DNA of 64,000 nt, from assembly GCF_030272615.1 (NCBI RefSeq), contig NW_026728908.1, forward strand, positions 184,001-248,000, read 5' to 3'. The first letter of the stretch is position 1; each line of letters begins with the position of its first letter. This stretch comes from Cryptomeria japonica (Eukaryota > Streptophyta > Pinopsida > Cupressales > Cupressaceae). The notes under the pieces were generated by a model. The model was not told the origin of the DNA and searched no databases. It was given only the letters and a program-made list of their open reading frames with translations. This document shows positions 35,111 through 46,027 of the stretch, one piece after another. A program made the position numbers and the translations under genes.

Positions 35111-36480
35111 TTAAGTCAAAATAACTCTTTTTTTATATAGTAAACCATAATCTTCAGTGCCTCTCAAGTATTTGAAAATTCTCTTGATTGTTGTCATATG
35201 GGTTTCTTTGGGATCTGCAGAAAATCTTGCAACTATACCTACTGCATGTGCTATATCAGGCCTGCTGTGAACTACATATTGCAACTTTCCAATCATAGAT
35301 CGGTAAAGTGTCTCATCAACAGATGCAGATTCATCATTCTTTGATAGTTTACAATTAGTAGTCATAGGAGTACTTACAAGTTTAGAATCTTCCATTCCAA
35401 ATTTCTTTAAGATTTCCTTTATATACTTGGATTGAGTAATGAAAATCCCATTTTTCATTTGCAGTATTTGTAAACCTATAAAATACTTTAGTTCATCGAT
35501 TAATGACATCTCAAATTCTTTGCACATTTCATTTCCAAAGTTCTTGCATAAAGAATCATTTCCACAAAAAATAATATCATCAACAAATATGGTTGAAATC
35601 AATATTCCATTATCCTCATCATTCTTCATATACATGTTGTTGTTTTCACTAGTCCTCATAAATCCAATCTTTATTAAGTAGGAGTGCAACCTTTCATACC
35701 ATGCTCTAGGTGCTTGCTTTAGGCCATATAAAGCTTTGTTCAACTTACATACCTGATCTTTATTCTTCTCTTCAATAAATCCTTCAGGATGTTCAATATA
35801 GACTTCTTCTTCTAGTATACCATTCAAAAATGCAGATTTAACATCCATTTGACATACCTTGAATTTTTTGTAAGCAGCATATGCCAACAATGTTCTCACT
35901 CCCTCAAGTCTTGCCACAGGTGCAAAAGTCTCACCATAGTCTATTCCTTCTTCTTGAGCATAACCTTTGCAAACTAGCCTTGCTTTATTCTAAATGACCT
36001 CACCTTTTTCATTTAGCTTATTTCTGAAAATCCACTTTGTACCGATTACATTTTTCTCTTTTGGTCTTGGGACCAGTGTCCATGTTTCATTTTTCTTAAT
36101 TTGTTCAATCTCTTTTGTCATAGCATTCACCCAATCTTCATTGCTTAATGCCTCTTTTACTATCCTTGGTTCAAACTCAGATATCAGACATGTGTTCTGT
36201 CTCAGTTTGTTTCTTGTCATCACTGGAGCATCCTTATCTCCTATAATCTGACTTGATGCATGATTTCTTCTGACATATTTTGATAATATAGGCTCGGTAG
36301 GCTCTGTATGATCTTCTTCATCACTCAGTAACTGAGTATTTTCTTCATCAGCTTTCTCGGTAGGACTTCTTGGTTGTATATATACAAACTCTTCATAATC
36401 CTTTGTTTCTTTGGAATTTCCTTCATCATTCCTTTATGCAAATTCATCAATTTTTACATTTGCACTTTCCACTATTTTGT
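35111..36480 (-). pseudogene. Reverse transcriptase of copia element A
   Basis: 36223-35990 carries EDWVNAMTKEIEQIKKNETW and NVIGTKWIFRNKLNE. 35917-35111 is open for 268 residues: [36 protein letters not shown], then IFVDDIIF (Phe for the usual Tyr of YVDD), [17 protein letters not shown], and [21 protein letters not shown] stop lies between the two parts near 35985. The variable F-V-D-D keeps both metal-binding Asp residues. Confidence 0.8.
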
Positions 36481-37391
36481 TAGATGATTTGATCAGACAT
36501 TTAAATGCTTTACTCCTAGAGGAATAACCAAGAAATGTTCCTTCCTCGCTTTCCTAATCAAATTTTCCATTTCTGTCATCTTTGTGAACATAACATCTAC
36601 TTCCAAATATTTTAAAATAACTTACATTTGGTTTCTTGTCATACCAGATTTCATACGGTGTCTTCATAGTTCCTTTCTTCAGTTGTACTCGGTTCAAGGT
36701 GTAAACTGCAGTGCTTATTGCTTCTCTCCAAAATATTTGAGGTGCTCTCTTTTCTATCATCAAGGTTCTAGCACAATCTACAATTGATCTGTTTCTTCTT
36801 TCAGCTATCCCATTTTGTTGTGGTGTTCTCGGTGCAGACACTTGTCTCTTTATACCATGATCATTGCAAAATAAGTTAAATTCATCTGAAATTAACTCTC
36901 CTCCTCTACCAGATCTTAGACATTTCAACTGTCTTCATGTTTCTTTTTCAACTCTTGCCTTATACCATTTGAACATTTGAAAGGCTTCTGATTTCTATTT
37001 TAAAAACATAATTGACATCATCCTTGAGTAATCATCCACAAATAATATGAAGTATTTATCACCATAATAACTTTGAACTTTCATAGGACCACAAAGATCA
37101 GTGTGCACAAGATCTAAAATTCCTTTAGAAGTGTAAGAATTACTTTGTAAAGCTTGATTTTGTCATCTTACCCATCTGGCATCCTCGGCATATTGCATTC
37201 TCAGGTTTTTCCAAGCTCGGTAGACCTCTTACTTGGTGCTTCTTACTTATTTTGATCAGGTTATCAAAATTTACATGACAAAACCTTTTATGCCATAACC
37301 AGCTATCTTCTATTTTTGCATACACACAATCATTCTGAGTTGAGTCAAGATGAAATGTATTACCTCTTGTTTGAGTCCTGGTAGCAGCCAA
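36481..37391 (-). pseudogene. GAG-pre-integrase and integrase of copia element A
   Basis: 37391-37140 has the pre-integrase finger (SWLWHKRFCHVNFDNLIKIS; CRGCQMGK). The first catalytic Asp region (H-T-D-L-C-G-P) lies near 37100. 36928-36554 has SGRGGE in place of S/D-N-G-G-E, so the second Asp is lost, and QQNGIAERRNR with the Glu. It ends with KIFGSRCYVHKDDRNGKFD. A frameshift falls near 36940. Confidence 0.75.
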
Positions 37392-37427
37392 CTTTCCATG
37401 TTTGTCATAAACTTTGACAATTCCTTT

Positions 37428-38040
37428 CTAAAACTCTATTTGGTATCCTGTATTGTTTAGTTGTGCTACACTCAACAAATTGTGTTTCAGACCTTCAACC
37501 CAATATACATCATCACATTTAGCATTGTCAAGAAGTGTGATAGAACCTTTACCTTTTACAGGACATGGTGCATCATTACCAAATCTTACATAACCTCCAT
37601 CATAATCTTCTAATTTAACAAACTTGTGTTTATCACCTGTCATGTGATGTGAGCATCCACTATCTATGATCCAAGAATCATTATTATTTATGTGTGATAT
37701 TAAGGCTTTTTCTTCATACCTTTTGTCATCTGATCCATCTTTGATAGCTACATATACAACTTCCTCTGTCTCAGTCCCATCAAATTTATCATCATTGGAT
37801 TCCTCATCAGCTACTAGGCATGTCTTTCTATCTCTCCTTCTGAAGTCTCGGTGCCCTCTATATTGGTTGTCTTTATGTCTGTCATCTCGGTATTCTCTCT
37901 TTTCACTAGATTCTTTGTCAGGACAGTTAGAAGCCATATGTCCAATTTTATCACAGTTAAAATATTTTAAAGGTAACTTTCCTTTATACTTACCTTTGCT
38001 TCTCGGTAACCTTCTGGCCAATAATGCTTCAAACTCTTCT
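37428..38040 (-). pseudogene. Zinc knuckle and protease of copia element A
   Basis: One open frame of 197 residues. KYFNCDKIGHMASNC is a CCHC knuckle with Tyr for the first Cys. WIIDSGCSHHMTGDKHKF (about 37680-37620) is the canonical copia protease active site. LKHNLLSVAQL near the end begins the pre-integrase region. The Asp/Arg-rich linker between them is normal for the family. Confidence 0.8.
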
Positions 38041-38805
38041 TGCTTTCTGATTTCCTCATATAGTTTGTGTACTCTTCCATGTTTTTGCGAAATCTCTCAC
38101 TTGCTCCATTGTGATTTCCTTCAGCATACTTATACATTCTATCATTGTAATCATTAGATTCACCAAGATGAAAAGAACTGAATGCAAATTCAACTTTGTT
38201 TACCGAACACCCACTGTTATCAAAATTACTTAACTCAAAAGGATGTATCTTACCAATAGTAGCATCCAAAGAGACTGACATGTTTGGTACAGACCTTAAT
38301 TCATTAATTGCAGAGACTCAAATGGCATAAGCAGGTAGAAGTGTTCTCATCAACTTACTTGTTACATCCTTTTCTTCAATAATTCCTCCTGCTCCTTTGA
38401 TTTGATTGATAGTTTCCTTTAACCTTGTACTATATTGGATTATGTTCTCACCTTCATTCATTCTCATGGATTCAAGTTGACCTCTTAGACTGTCTACTTT
38501 TGCTCTTTGAACATGTTCATCACCACCATACATAGATGTAAGCTTATTCCACATAGCTTTGGCATCATTGCAACCTTCTAGATCATTAAACTCTGAGTCG
38601 GTCAATGCTGATGTTATTTCAATCATTGCTTGAATATGTTCTTTCTTTGCCTTTATTTCTTCCATTGTCATGGGGTAGGTGCTAGGTGCAGTGTAATCAT
38701 TCTCCAGATAATATGTTGCATATTCTCCAATTCCTGATAAGTGCAGCTTCATCCTTTTCTACCATGTGGTGAAACTTGACTTGTTCAACTTTCATGCATC
38801 CCTTT
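37967..38805 (-). pseudogene. gag of copia element A
   Basis: MKLHLSGIGEYATYYLEND starts at 38752, but the same frame is readable upstream (FTTW, a TAG at about 38759, KR), so the true start is further right. The UBN2-type gag core continues to a TGA at 38318-38320, where the family usually has Arg, and resumes at 38281 (TIGKIHPFELSNFD). A frameshift near 38040 leads into the zinc-knuckle frame. Confidence 0.8.
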
Positions 38806-38860
38806 TATACATCTTCAAATCTTGCCTCAAGTTCCTTTAACCTTTTCTTTCGGAGTTCTA

Positions 38861-38872
38861 GCTCTGATACCA
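38861..38872 (-). promoter_or_regulatory. Primer-binding site of copia element A
   Basis: TGGTATCAGAGC on the minus strand, two bases after the 5' LTR, matches the 3' end of initiator tRNA-Met, the standard copia primer. Confidence 0.85.
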
Positions 38873-38874
38873 AT

Positions 38875-40419
38875 TGTTAGTTAAATGAGAGGGGGGGTGA
38901 ATCACATAAACTCACAATCCAATGTTCTAATCAGATTCAACCTCGGTAGAACTTACTTGACATGCAACTATGACTGTAAATCATTCAAACTCATAAACTG
39001 ATAACTTGAAACATCAAAACATATTTAACACCAGATTTAACGTGGAAATCCAAATAGGGAAAAACCACTGTGAGATTTCGGACCCACAAAGAAAATATAC
39101 TCTTCTAGAGTATACTCGGTTAAAAGCCAATCCTGTTAAAGATTACATAAACACATTTCTATATGTGACCCAGTCAAGGGATTTCCCTCAGATCTATCAG
39201 AATCTTGCACTTTGTTAGAAGTGACCTTGTCAAAGGATTTCAAACACTCAATTAGAATGTTACCTTGCTAGAGGATTTACAAATAAGACTATTAGGTCCA
39301 CTCGGTTAAAAGATTTCCTGTCACTTACAAAAATAAATAACAGTAATAAAATATATCTGCAACTTCACATCTGAAATGTTATGGCAGACTCTATGTGCTC
39401 AAAATAATCTTGTCATAAGACTTATCTTCCTCCTTGTTGGGCTTCTCACTATGTTCTTCAATTTTCTGTACTCTATAATCACTTCAGCGGCATCACTGTT
39501 CTTCTATTTGCCCGCACACATTGTTCATCAACTATTCTTTATTTATAAGCAATTCCTAACCGCTTAATCTCCTTAATCACATTTCCCATGATTAATCTTA
39601 GCCATCAGATCTTCAAACTTGACTAGATTCATTGAATCCTTTGAACTGAAAAATGTTTTATCTTGTCTTGAAACTTGTATTCCTTCCTTGGTACTTGTGC
39701 TCGGTTATGACCATTCAATCTGTGTTGTAGATCTAACTCTTGAATTTTCATTGCCATTGATCCTTAACAAACTTCTTGCACGACATTCCAATCTTGTATA
39801 AAACTCTAGCTCATTGGCATCCTTCATTTAATAATGTATTTATTCATCCAATACATTCTGTTACTACTCGGTTGATACTCAGTTAATTCTGAACTTTACT
39901 CGGTAGACATTCTGTATTCGTCTCGGTTACTATCTCGGTAGCTTTTCTTGTTGACGACGCTCTGTGACTTCTTTCTTCTTTAACCGACATCGATAACCTT
40001 GGAATTTATCGACTAGCTCCTTGCGAGGTAAAATAGAATAGTATCAAACCTTTACTCATTCTATTACATGAAATCTTTTCTCCTTCTTATTCAGTCTTCA
40101 AATACACATATATAGGTATCAGAACAATCAAAATAACATAATCTCATCACTGTCTAACTCGGTAATAGTTGCCCATTGAATAACTTATTACTCCCCTTCA
40201 TTTTCACATTCTTTCAATGTCACTTACAGACATCTTTATACTCATCAAAACATACTCTTTAAGATATGGCAACATCATACTGAATCAGAAAATCAATTGC
40301 TTGACATCAATGACAAAATAATATCATTAAGACAATAATCATCCTTTATCAATTATATCATTAATCTCCAACAACCTTCTCAATATCATCATACCAACTA
40401 ACTTAATGTAATGCCAACA
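38875..40419 (-). repeat. 5' LTR of copia element A
   Basis: On the plus strand it starts TGTTAGTTAAATGAG, ends ATGCCAACA, and is collinear with 32707-34265. Confidence 0.9.
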
Positions 40420-40424
40420 CCCTC

Positions 40425-40511
40425 AAAGATAGGAATAGTTAGTTTATGTGCCACCAAATCTACCTCAAGTGGTTAAGCTCTTTTCCAAGGAACCAAAGCT
40501 TTGATACCAAT
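40425..40511 (-). pseudogene. PBS and gag start of copia element B
   Basis: TGGTATCAAAGC (40509-40498, minus) is the primer-binding site two bases after the LTR. The following frame reaches IPIFEG next to the insertion site of A, and its partner FDYGFWK continues at 32706. Confidence 0.7.
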
Positions 40512-41182
40512 TGTTGAATGCCACGACAATTGAGAGGGGGGTGAATCAATTGGCAATTAAACTTTTTAATTCTTTCACAAATCCGAAATAATCAGCTTAT
40601 TAAATATTTAATCTAAATAGAGGTAATCATGAAAGCACACATATACACACACAATGAACACTAGAGATGATTTGGAATACTCAAGAAGGGAAAAAGCATA
40701 GAGAATATTAGTTCTCAATATATAACACCTATTAAGGTGACATCGGTTAAGGTAATTTTTACAAAGGTGGTTCATTTCTATAATGCTCACTGTAGGAGGG
40801 CTCACTACCATAAGAGAAAGAAAGAAAAGAAAATCCACCACTATGATACAACTGCCACAAATAGCGATGCCAAAATAGCCTTTGGTGCCTAACATCACAC
40901 TACACACCTTTGCACAACTTCTTACATCAATCACCAATTGGATTTAGCTTTTCGATCTTGCATAACTTTCATACCTCAATCTTTCTAATCATCCTTTACT
41001 TATACTGTCCTCTTGAATACATAACCTTCCAAGTTGGCCAAACATAATTTGAAATAGGTTTTCACTAAGCATTCTTGTGGTGGAAAGGAATGAGAAGTGG
41101 ACCACATTACAATACACTTCATTGGTCAGATCGACATATTACACATTCATCACAAATACTGGAGCCAAAATAAGACTCATAC
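40512..41182 (-). repeat. 5' LTR of copia element B, truncated
   Basis: On the plus strand it starts TGTTGAATGCC and aligns with 3830 onward up to AATAAGACTCATAC. There it meets TGTCATAACCCTC of family L. About 340 bp of the LTR are missing from the window. Confidence 0.8.
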
Positions 41183-42170
41183 TGTCATAACCCTCTTTTC
41201 AGACTTCGATAAAACTTGCTAATAATACTATTATTGTCCTTATCCTTATTATTATTACTATTATTAATATTATTAATATTATTATTATTACTATTATTCT
41301 TAATATTACTTTTATGAGTTAGAAACGATAAATTAAATAAGGTCAAAATTTTAAATAAAAATGAGTAATAAGTGGTGACTCGCATGTGAGGTCATAATTT
41401 ACTTGGAAATTATTTATTTCCTCAATATTCTAATTGAGCACATAGTGTAGGAGAAATAAGAAGATTCTAGAAAAAAAAAAAAACAATTTCCAAATATTAA
41501 GGAATAAATATTATATTTAGAAAATATATGACATGGGAGTTATAAAAATAATTCTATGACAAGAATGATTATATTCATGGCATTTTTATGGCAAAGGAGT
41601 TACGAAATTCATATTTGATAAAATGGAGGAAAATTCAAATTCAGATTTTTAATGCATGGTCAAATGTAACCGCCACTATGACAACAATCATTTTGCATGA
41701 AATTAATTTAAAAATTACTTATTTTCTCAATATGTTATTTAGCACATGTTGTAGGAGGAAATGAGAAGGTTCTAGAAGAGAATCTCAAATTCAAATTTTT
41801 GCATGTAACCCCCACTATGACAATAGTCATTTTTGCATGGGATTATTTCAAGAAAAGAATCTCAAAATCAATTAATTTACATGGTAGTGGGAAAATGACT
41901 CTCTTTTCTATATAATGAACACTAGATTTTTGAAAAGGGGGAGTTCATGGTTTTATTTGATTAGTAGTTTTGAATTCTTGCAAATTATGTTAGTAGTAGG
42001 AGGATTTTGGTAGACATATTGTATTGTAGGAGATAGTATTTTCTAGGGGTTTCGGAGGAGATCTATACCAGGTTGCAGGACAAGGATAGAAGGGAGCAAG
42101 AGGAAAAGTCAAGAAGAAATCAAAGGAGAGCATTATGAGATAAGTGAGTTTTTCCTCCAAATGATTAAGG
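41183..42170 (+). repeat. LTR head of family L, plus orientation
   Basis: TGTCATAACCCTCTTTTC is followed by an ATT-rich run, a GAGCACAT...GTAGGAGAAATAAGAAG segment, CTATATAATG and AGTAGTAGGA. All of these recur in the same order in the solo LTR at 48788 and, inverted, from 53522 leftward. The matching tail is not found to the right, so this copy is truncated or rearranged. Confidence 0.65.
41237..41310 (+). repeat. ATT/TTA microsatellite
   Basis: An imperfect run of TTA/ATT triplets lies inside the LTR head; the inverted copy near 53455-53480 has a similar run. Confidence 0.8.
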
Positions 42171-45100
42171 AAGTTTGATCTATAAAATTATTTAGCTGTA
42201 TTTCAAAAAAAATATATCAAGTTTCTTTTATTTCTTTGCAATATCTTAGGAAATAAAATAAAAAACTGTTTTAGTATTTTAGAAAGGAAATAAATATAGT
42301 TTTTATTTATCATTAAGATTTTCTATTGGTTCCAAATAATATTTTAAATTTAGAGTTTTCAATCTCATTTTATTTCAAAGAAAGCTAATGGTGTTTTAAT
42401 TTATTCATAACATGAAACATAAAAGTTATATTATATTCATTGGAAACAACACTTATCTTAATTATGAGTTAAAATTTTAAATAGATTTATCGATAAAATA
42501 TATGAAATAGATTCATTGCATATCTATCTTGAAATACCCAATTTAACATAGTTTAATGCTAAATTAAATTTTCCAAATACAAAACAAAAGAGAAGATATC
42601 AATCCATTATTATTAAATTAAATATTACTAAAATATAAATGTCTAGATTTAATACTAAATGAGAATAATGAAATAATGTTAGGTTATCCTATTTTGAAGC
42701 TTGGCATAGGAAATATTATTATTGCAATTGACTTTAGTTACAAAAACATATTGTTTAAAATTGAACATGCAAAATAATTTGTATTAATTGAACTTCAATT
42801 ACTTTCACTAAAACTTATAATTTAATTAGTTATAAACAAGGGGAAAGAGGTAATTAATATCTATATGTGGGTTCAAAAAGGAAACTTAGTTAATGAATTA
42901 ATTAGTTTCATCTAAGAAATAGTTACTCATAAATTATTGATTGGAAATGGAAAGTAAATCCAGGAGAGAAAAGCTATGGGATAAAAATCAAATTAAATAT
43001 GGTTTTACTCTTTTCATGCAACTCTAACAATTTTTCTTTTAAAAGGCAATATAATTAGAAATACTATCTTAAAATATCCCCTTAAATCTAGTTCTTCACC
43101 AGCACCAGCATCATTGGTCTCAATATTTGATTATGATGCAGTAGCTTATCCAGTATAATTTGTAGATTCTACAAAGTAATTTGTTGATTCTTCTAAAGAC
43201 CTTTAACCAATTGCTTAGAATGAAGGCTATGACCCAGGCATGCTTGATTTTCGCATGAAAGTTTGAACTTAAGTAATTGGAAAATTAGACTTAGTTAAAT
43301 TAAATATAAATAGTTAAATTTAGAATTGATATGAGTAACTATTATAGATCTATACTATTGAGTAGAACAGTTTAATCTCAACTAAATTTGTCAAAACTCT
43401 TAACAGCCATGAAGGTAATTTTGAATCTATTGTTCCAGAAATAGTATATTTTATTATGTAAGTAAATTAAATAATTTTATTCATATAGAAATAGTTTAAT
43501 ATGAAAATATAATAAAATGAAATAAATTTTAAAAAAACGATTTAAAGTTTTATCTAAAAATAAAATAAAAAAACTACAACAAAATCAGTCATCCAATCCT
43601 TGCAAAAAGGGTTTTCAAAATATGCATAAACTTGGATACAATAATCTGCAAACAAGAATGGGAAAAAGTATCCTATTAAGATGGTTCTATACAAAATAGA
43701 AATTTGATTGATGCAAAGGGTAGCAAACTCACAAAGAGGCATGGTAGATTTCTTAGAACTCTTTTGAATGCATTCTTCTTCTTCCATTCTTCCTCAGGGT
43801 AGATTTCATAAAACTCTTCGAAATGCATTCTTCTTCTTCCATCCTTCCCATGGTAGATTTTGTAGAACTCTTCTGAATGTATTCTTTTGAACTTCCATTC
43901 TTCCCTGCAAGATCCACAATAATGAAATGAAAGAAAAGCCCTAAATTTTAGTATTAGTATAAAGATTTTAGGGTTGTGGGTGAACCTTACATCTAAGGGC
44001 TAAGATTAAATCTAATCTAAGGGTTGAGATTGCTTAATTTATTTAGTTTAAATTTCAATATTCACTATAATAAAAAGGAAAATTTTTCCTTCATATTTAA
44101 ATTTAATTTCATGAGGGTATTTATTTTGTGAAGATAATTTTATTTAAGACAAATATTAAGTATTTTTTTTATTGATAAACATAAATTTATATAAAATAAA
44201 CAAAAATCAATTATAGTATTTTTATCATTGATTTGATTGGTTGGTTGTTATGTTCTCTTGTATAAAAATTAATCATATTTATATTAAATTAATTACTTAT
44301 TTTATAAATAGATATTAACACCCTTAATTTTAAATTGCAACAATAGTTTTGAACCAATGATTTAATCAACTTATTATTTAATTACATGAGGATTAAAATT
44401 TAAAATGCTAAGGGATAAAATTGTGTTGAAGATTGTTTTTTTTTTATAATTAGTAAGTTATCTAAAAAGCTTTAAAACTTTCTTATTTGCATTTCTATAA
44501 ATTTTAAAATCATTTGTTAAATTAGATTTATTAAAAAAAATAATCTTAATTGAAGTGTTTGAAAATTTTATTAAAAAACAAAAAAACAAATTAAAAAAGA
44601 TTTTATTTCTTTTCTTATTTGGATGATAGCTGGGTAAAGTTTACTTTTGACCTTATCATGTGCTCTCTAATTATTTAAATAAGACTTTACTTTTAAAAAT
44701 TATTTAAATGCTATATAATCCTTATATTTTGGATAAAAATGGATAAGGAGTTATTTAAAAGTAATATGTTGGCGATGAATTATAATTAAGAGATCAAATA
44801 ACATATGAAATAAATTATTATTAACTAAACATTTTTCTTATTATGAAATGAAAATTAAGTTCCTTCAAATTATTTAAATTATGGTATAGTGTGTTAAGTT
44901 TGATAAATGTTAAACTCTTTTCCAAAGTCTTTCTATTTAATCATTTAATTTTCTTTCAAGCAATTTAGTACCTTTTAAGTATTAAGATTCACATTTAAAG
45001 TAGTTTTATCATTGTAGATGAAATTTATGTTACTTAATATGGAAGAATTAGTTGGGATTATTATTAAATACTTTTCATTTCAAACAAGTAGGTGTTGAAA

Positions 45101-45501
45101 TTCATTTCCAAAGTCTTGCTATTCAATCATTTAATTTTCTTTCAAGCAAATCAGTACTAGGATTCATACTTATTGTGTAATGGTTTGTTCCAAAACAATT
45201 ATATCTTGCAAGTAATTCAAATCATTTTCATAAGTTATGTTTGAAAGTATCATGGTTTCCAAGCAATTAGTAATTTCATGTATTTAGTTCAAGTTTTCAA
45301 ATTTTTAATTATTTTCATAATTTTCCTTCGGAGAAAATACTATTCCCAAGTAGTCGATTTGTTTATGTTCCTTTCAATCACGTGAAATTTAAACTTTAGT
45401 TTTTATATTCAAGCGATAATTTCTTGTATATAAGAGTTTCTTTTTTATAATTGTATTGGTATATTGCTTCATTTAAGATTCATGAATTCAAAGTTAAATC
45501 C
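42171..45501. other. AT-rich unclassified stretch, probably internal region of a family-L element
   Basis: No coding frame of length is present. It holds a 55-bp triplet repeat (43741-43906) and duplicated stretches around TTTAATTTTCTTTCAAGCAA (44945 and 45125). Lying downstream (minus strand) of the PBS and gag start at 45.5-45.8 kb, it may be the non-coding interior of a large retrotransposon derivative. Confidence 0.4.
43741..43906 (+). repeat. ~55-bp tandem repeat, three copies
   Basis: The units begin ATGGTAGATTTCTTAGAAC, AGGGTAGATTTCATAAAAC and ATGGTAGATTTTGTAGAAC, followed by a TTCTTCTTCTTCC-type tract. Confidence 0.8.
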
Positions 45502-45624
45502 CTAGTTTCCTTCATGGTCTCCTTCATGGTTTATTTCATGGTTAGGTTCCCTTTGTCTCCTAGTGGTAGCATGTCTTCCATTTCCCCTTCCTCTTTCTCT
45601 TCCTCTTCCCCTTCCTCTAGCCAT
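45502..45624 (-). CDS. RG-rich gag start of a family-L element (40 codons)
   Basis: The ATG at 45624 gives MARGRGRGRERGRGNGRHAT, then a His/Glu-rich end and TAG after 40 codons. It lies about 150 bp after a PBS. An Arg/Gly-rich N-terminus directly after the leader is typical of chromovirus-type gypsy gag (Tekay/Del). No further gag motif follows in any frame, so this is a remnant or a short gag start kept in a non-autonomous derivative. Confidence 0.5.
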   Translation of the reverse strand: MARGRGRGRERGRGNGRHATTRRQREPNHEINHEGDHEGN

Positions 45625-45751
45625 CTAGGGTTTACCTATAATTTAAATTATATAGTTAGTTCTTGATTTAAGATTTTATAATTTATTCTCTACCATTGCA
45701 AGACACTCCCTTAGTTGCGTAAGTTGAAGTGAGCACAAGACCTAGATTTGA

Positions 45752-45769
45752 ACCTTCGTTCTGATACCA
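45752..45769 (-). promoter_or_regulatory. Primer-binding site of the family-L element
   Basis: TGGTATCAGAACGAAGGT on the minus strand, two bases after the LTR end GTTATTACA, resembles the initiator tRNA-Met primer site used by many chromoviruses (TGGTATCAGAGC). It has one substitution in the first 12 bases. Confidence 0.7.
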
Positions 45770-45892
45770 CATGTAATAACCCACTAATACTTAACCTAAG
45801 AAATCTCGACCATTTTTTTAATTATTTATTTAATTAATCATTTGTGTTTGATTCAATCGCATACTTTGGGCATCTATCCAATTGGATTAGGC

Positions 45893-46027
45893 ATTCATCC
45901 ATCCAGGATGAGCATCTAACCGTATAGGTTAGGCATCTATCCATATGGGGCAGGATGTTTCATCTATCCAATATGGGATAGACATCTACCCAAACGAGGT
46001 AGGCATCTATCCAACTTGGGATAGGAG
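45893..46027 (-). repeat. 26-bp hairpin minisatellite in the family-L LTR tail
   Basis: About six units of GGCATCTATCC(A/C)NNTNGGATA type. Each is a small imperfect palindrome (TATCC...GGATA). The counterpart in the solo LTR lies at 52019-52170. Confidence 0.7.

Larger units (their letters stand above)
32707..40419 (-). mobile_element. Complete Ty1/copia element A (7.7 kb)
   Basis: LTRs of 1559 and 1545 bp, TG...CA ends, PBS, gag, protease, integrase, RT, RNase H and PPT are all present in copia order on the minus strand. The flanks CCCTT (32702-32706) and CCCTC (40420-40424) are a 5-bp duplication with one mismatch. It lies in the gag start of B. A sampled 215 bp of the LTRs differ at about 13 places, mostly C/T and often in CTCGG contexts, so A appears older than C. 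Confidence 0.9.
3830..41182 (-). mobile_element. Old Ty1/copia element B, split by three nested insertions
   Basis: Homologous LTRs lie at 3830-4840 and 40512-41182. The internal region, read on the minus strand, is PBS and gag start (40425-40511), gag (32662-32706 and 28818-28260), protease, integrase, RT N-terminus (to 26347), then RT C-terminus and RNase H (6442-5091). Insertions C (6443-26341), D (28823-32661) and A (32707-40419) separate these parts. Each junction falls inside coding sequence and carries a 5-bp duplication (ATACC; GTAAC/ATAAC; CCCTT/CCCTC). B itself sits in the LTR of E. The right LTR is cut at 41182 by sequence of family L, and its remainder is not found in the window. 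Stops and frameshifts make B non-functional. Confidence 0.85.
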
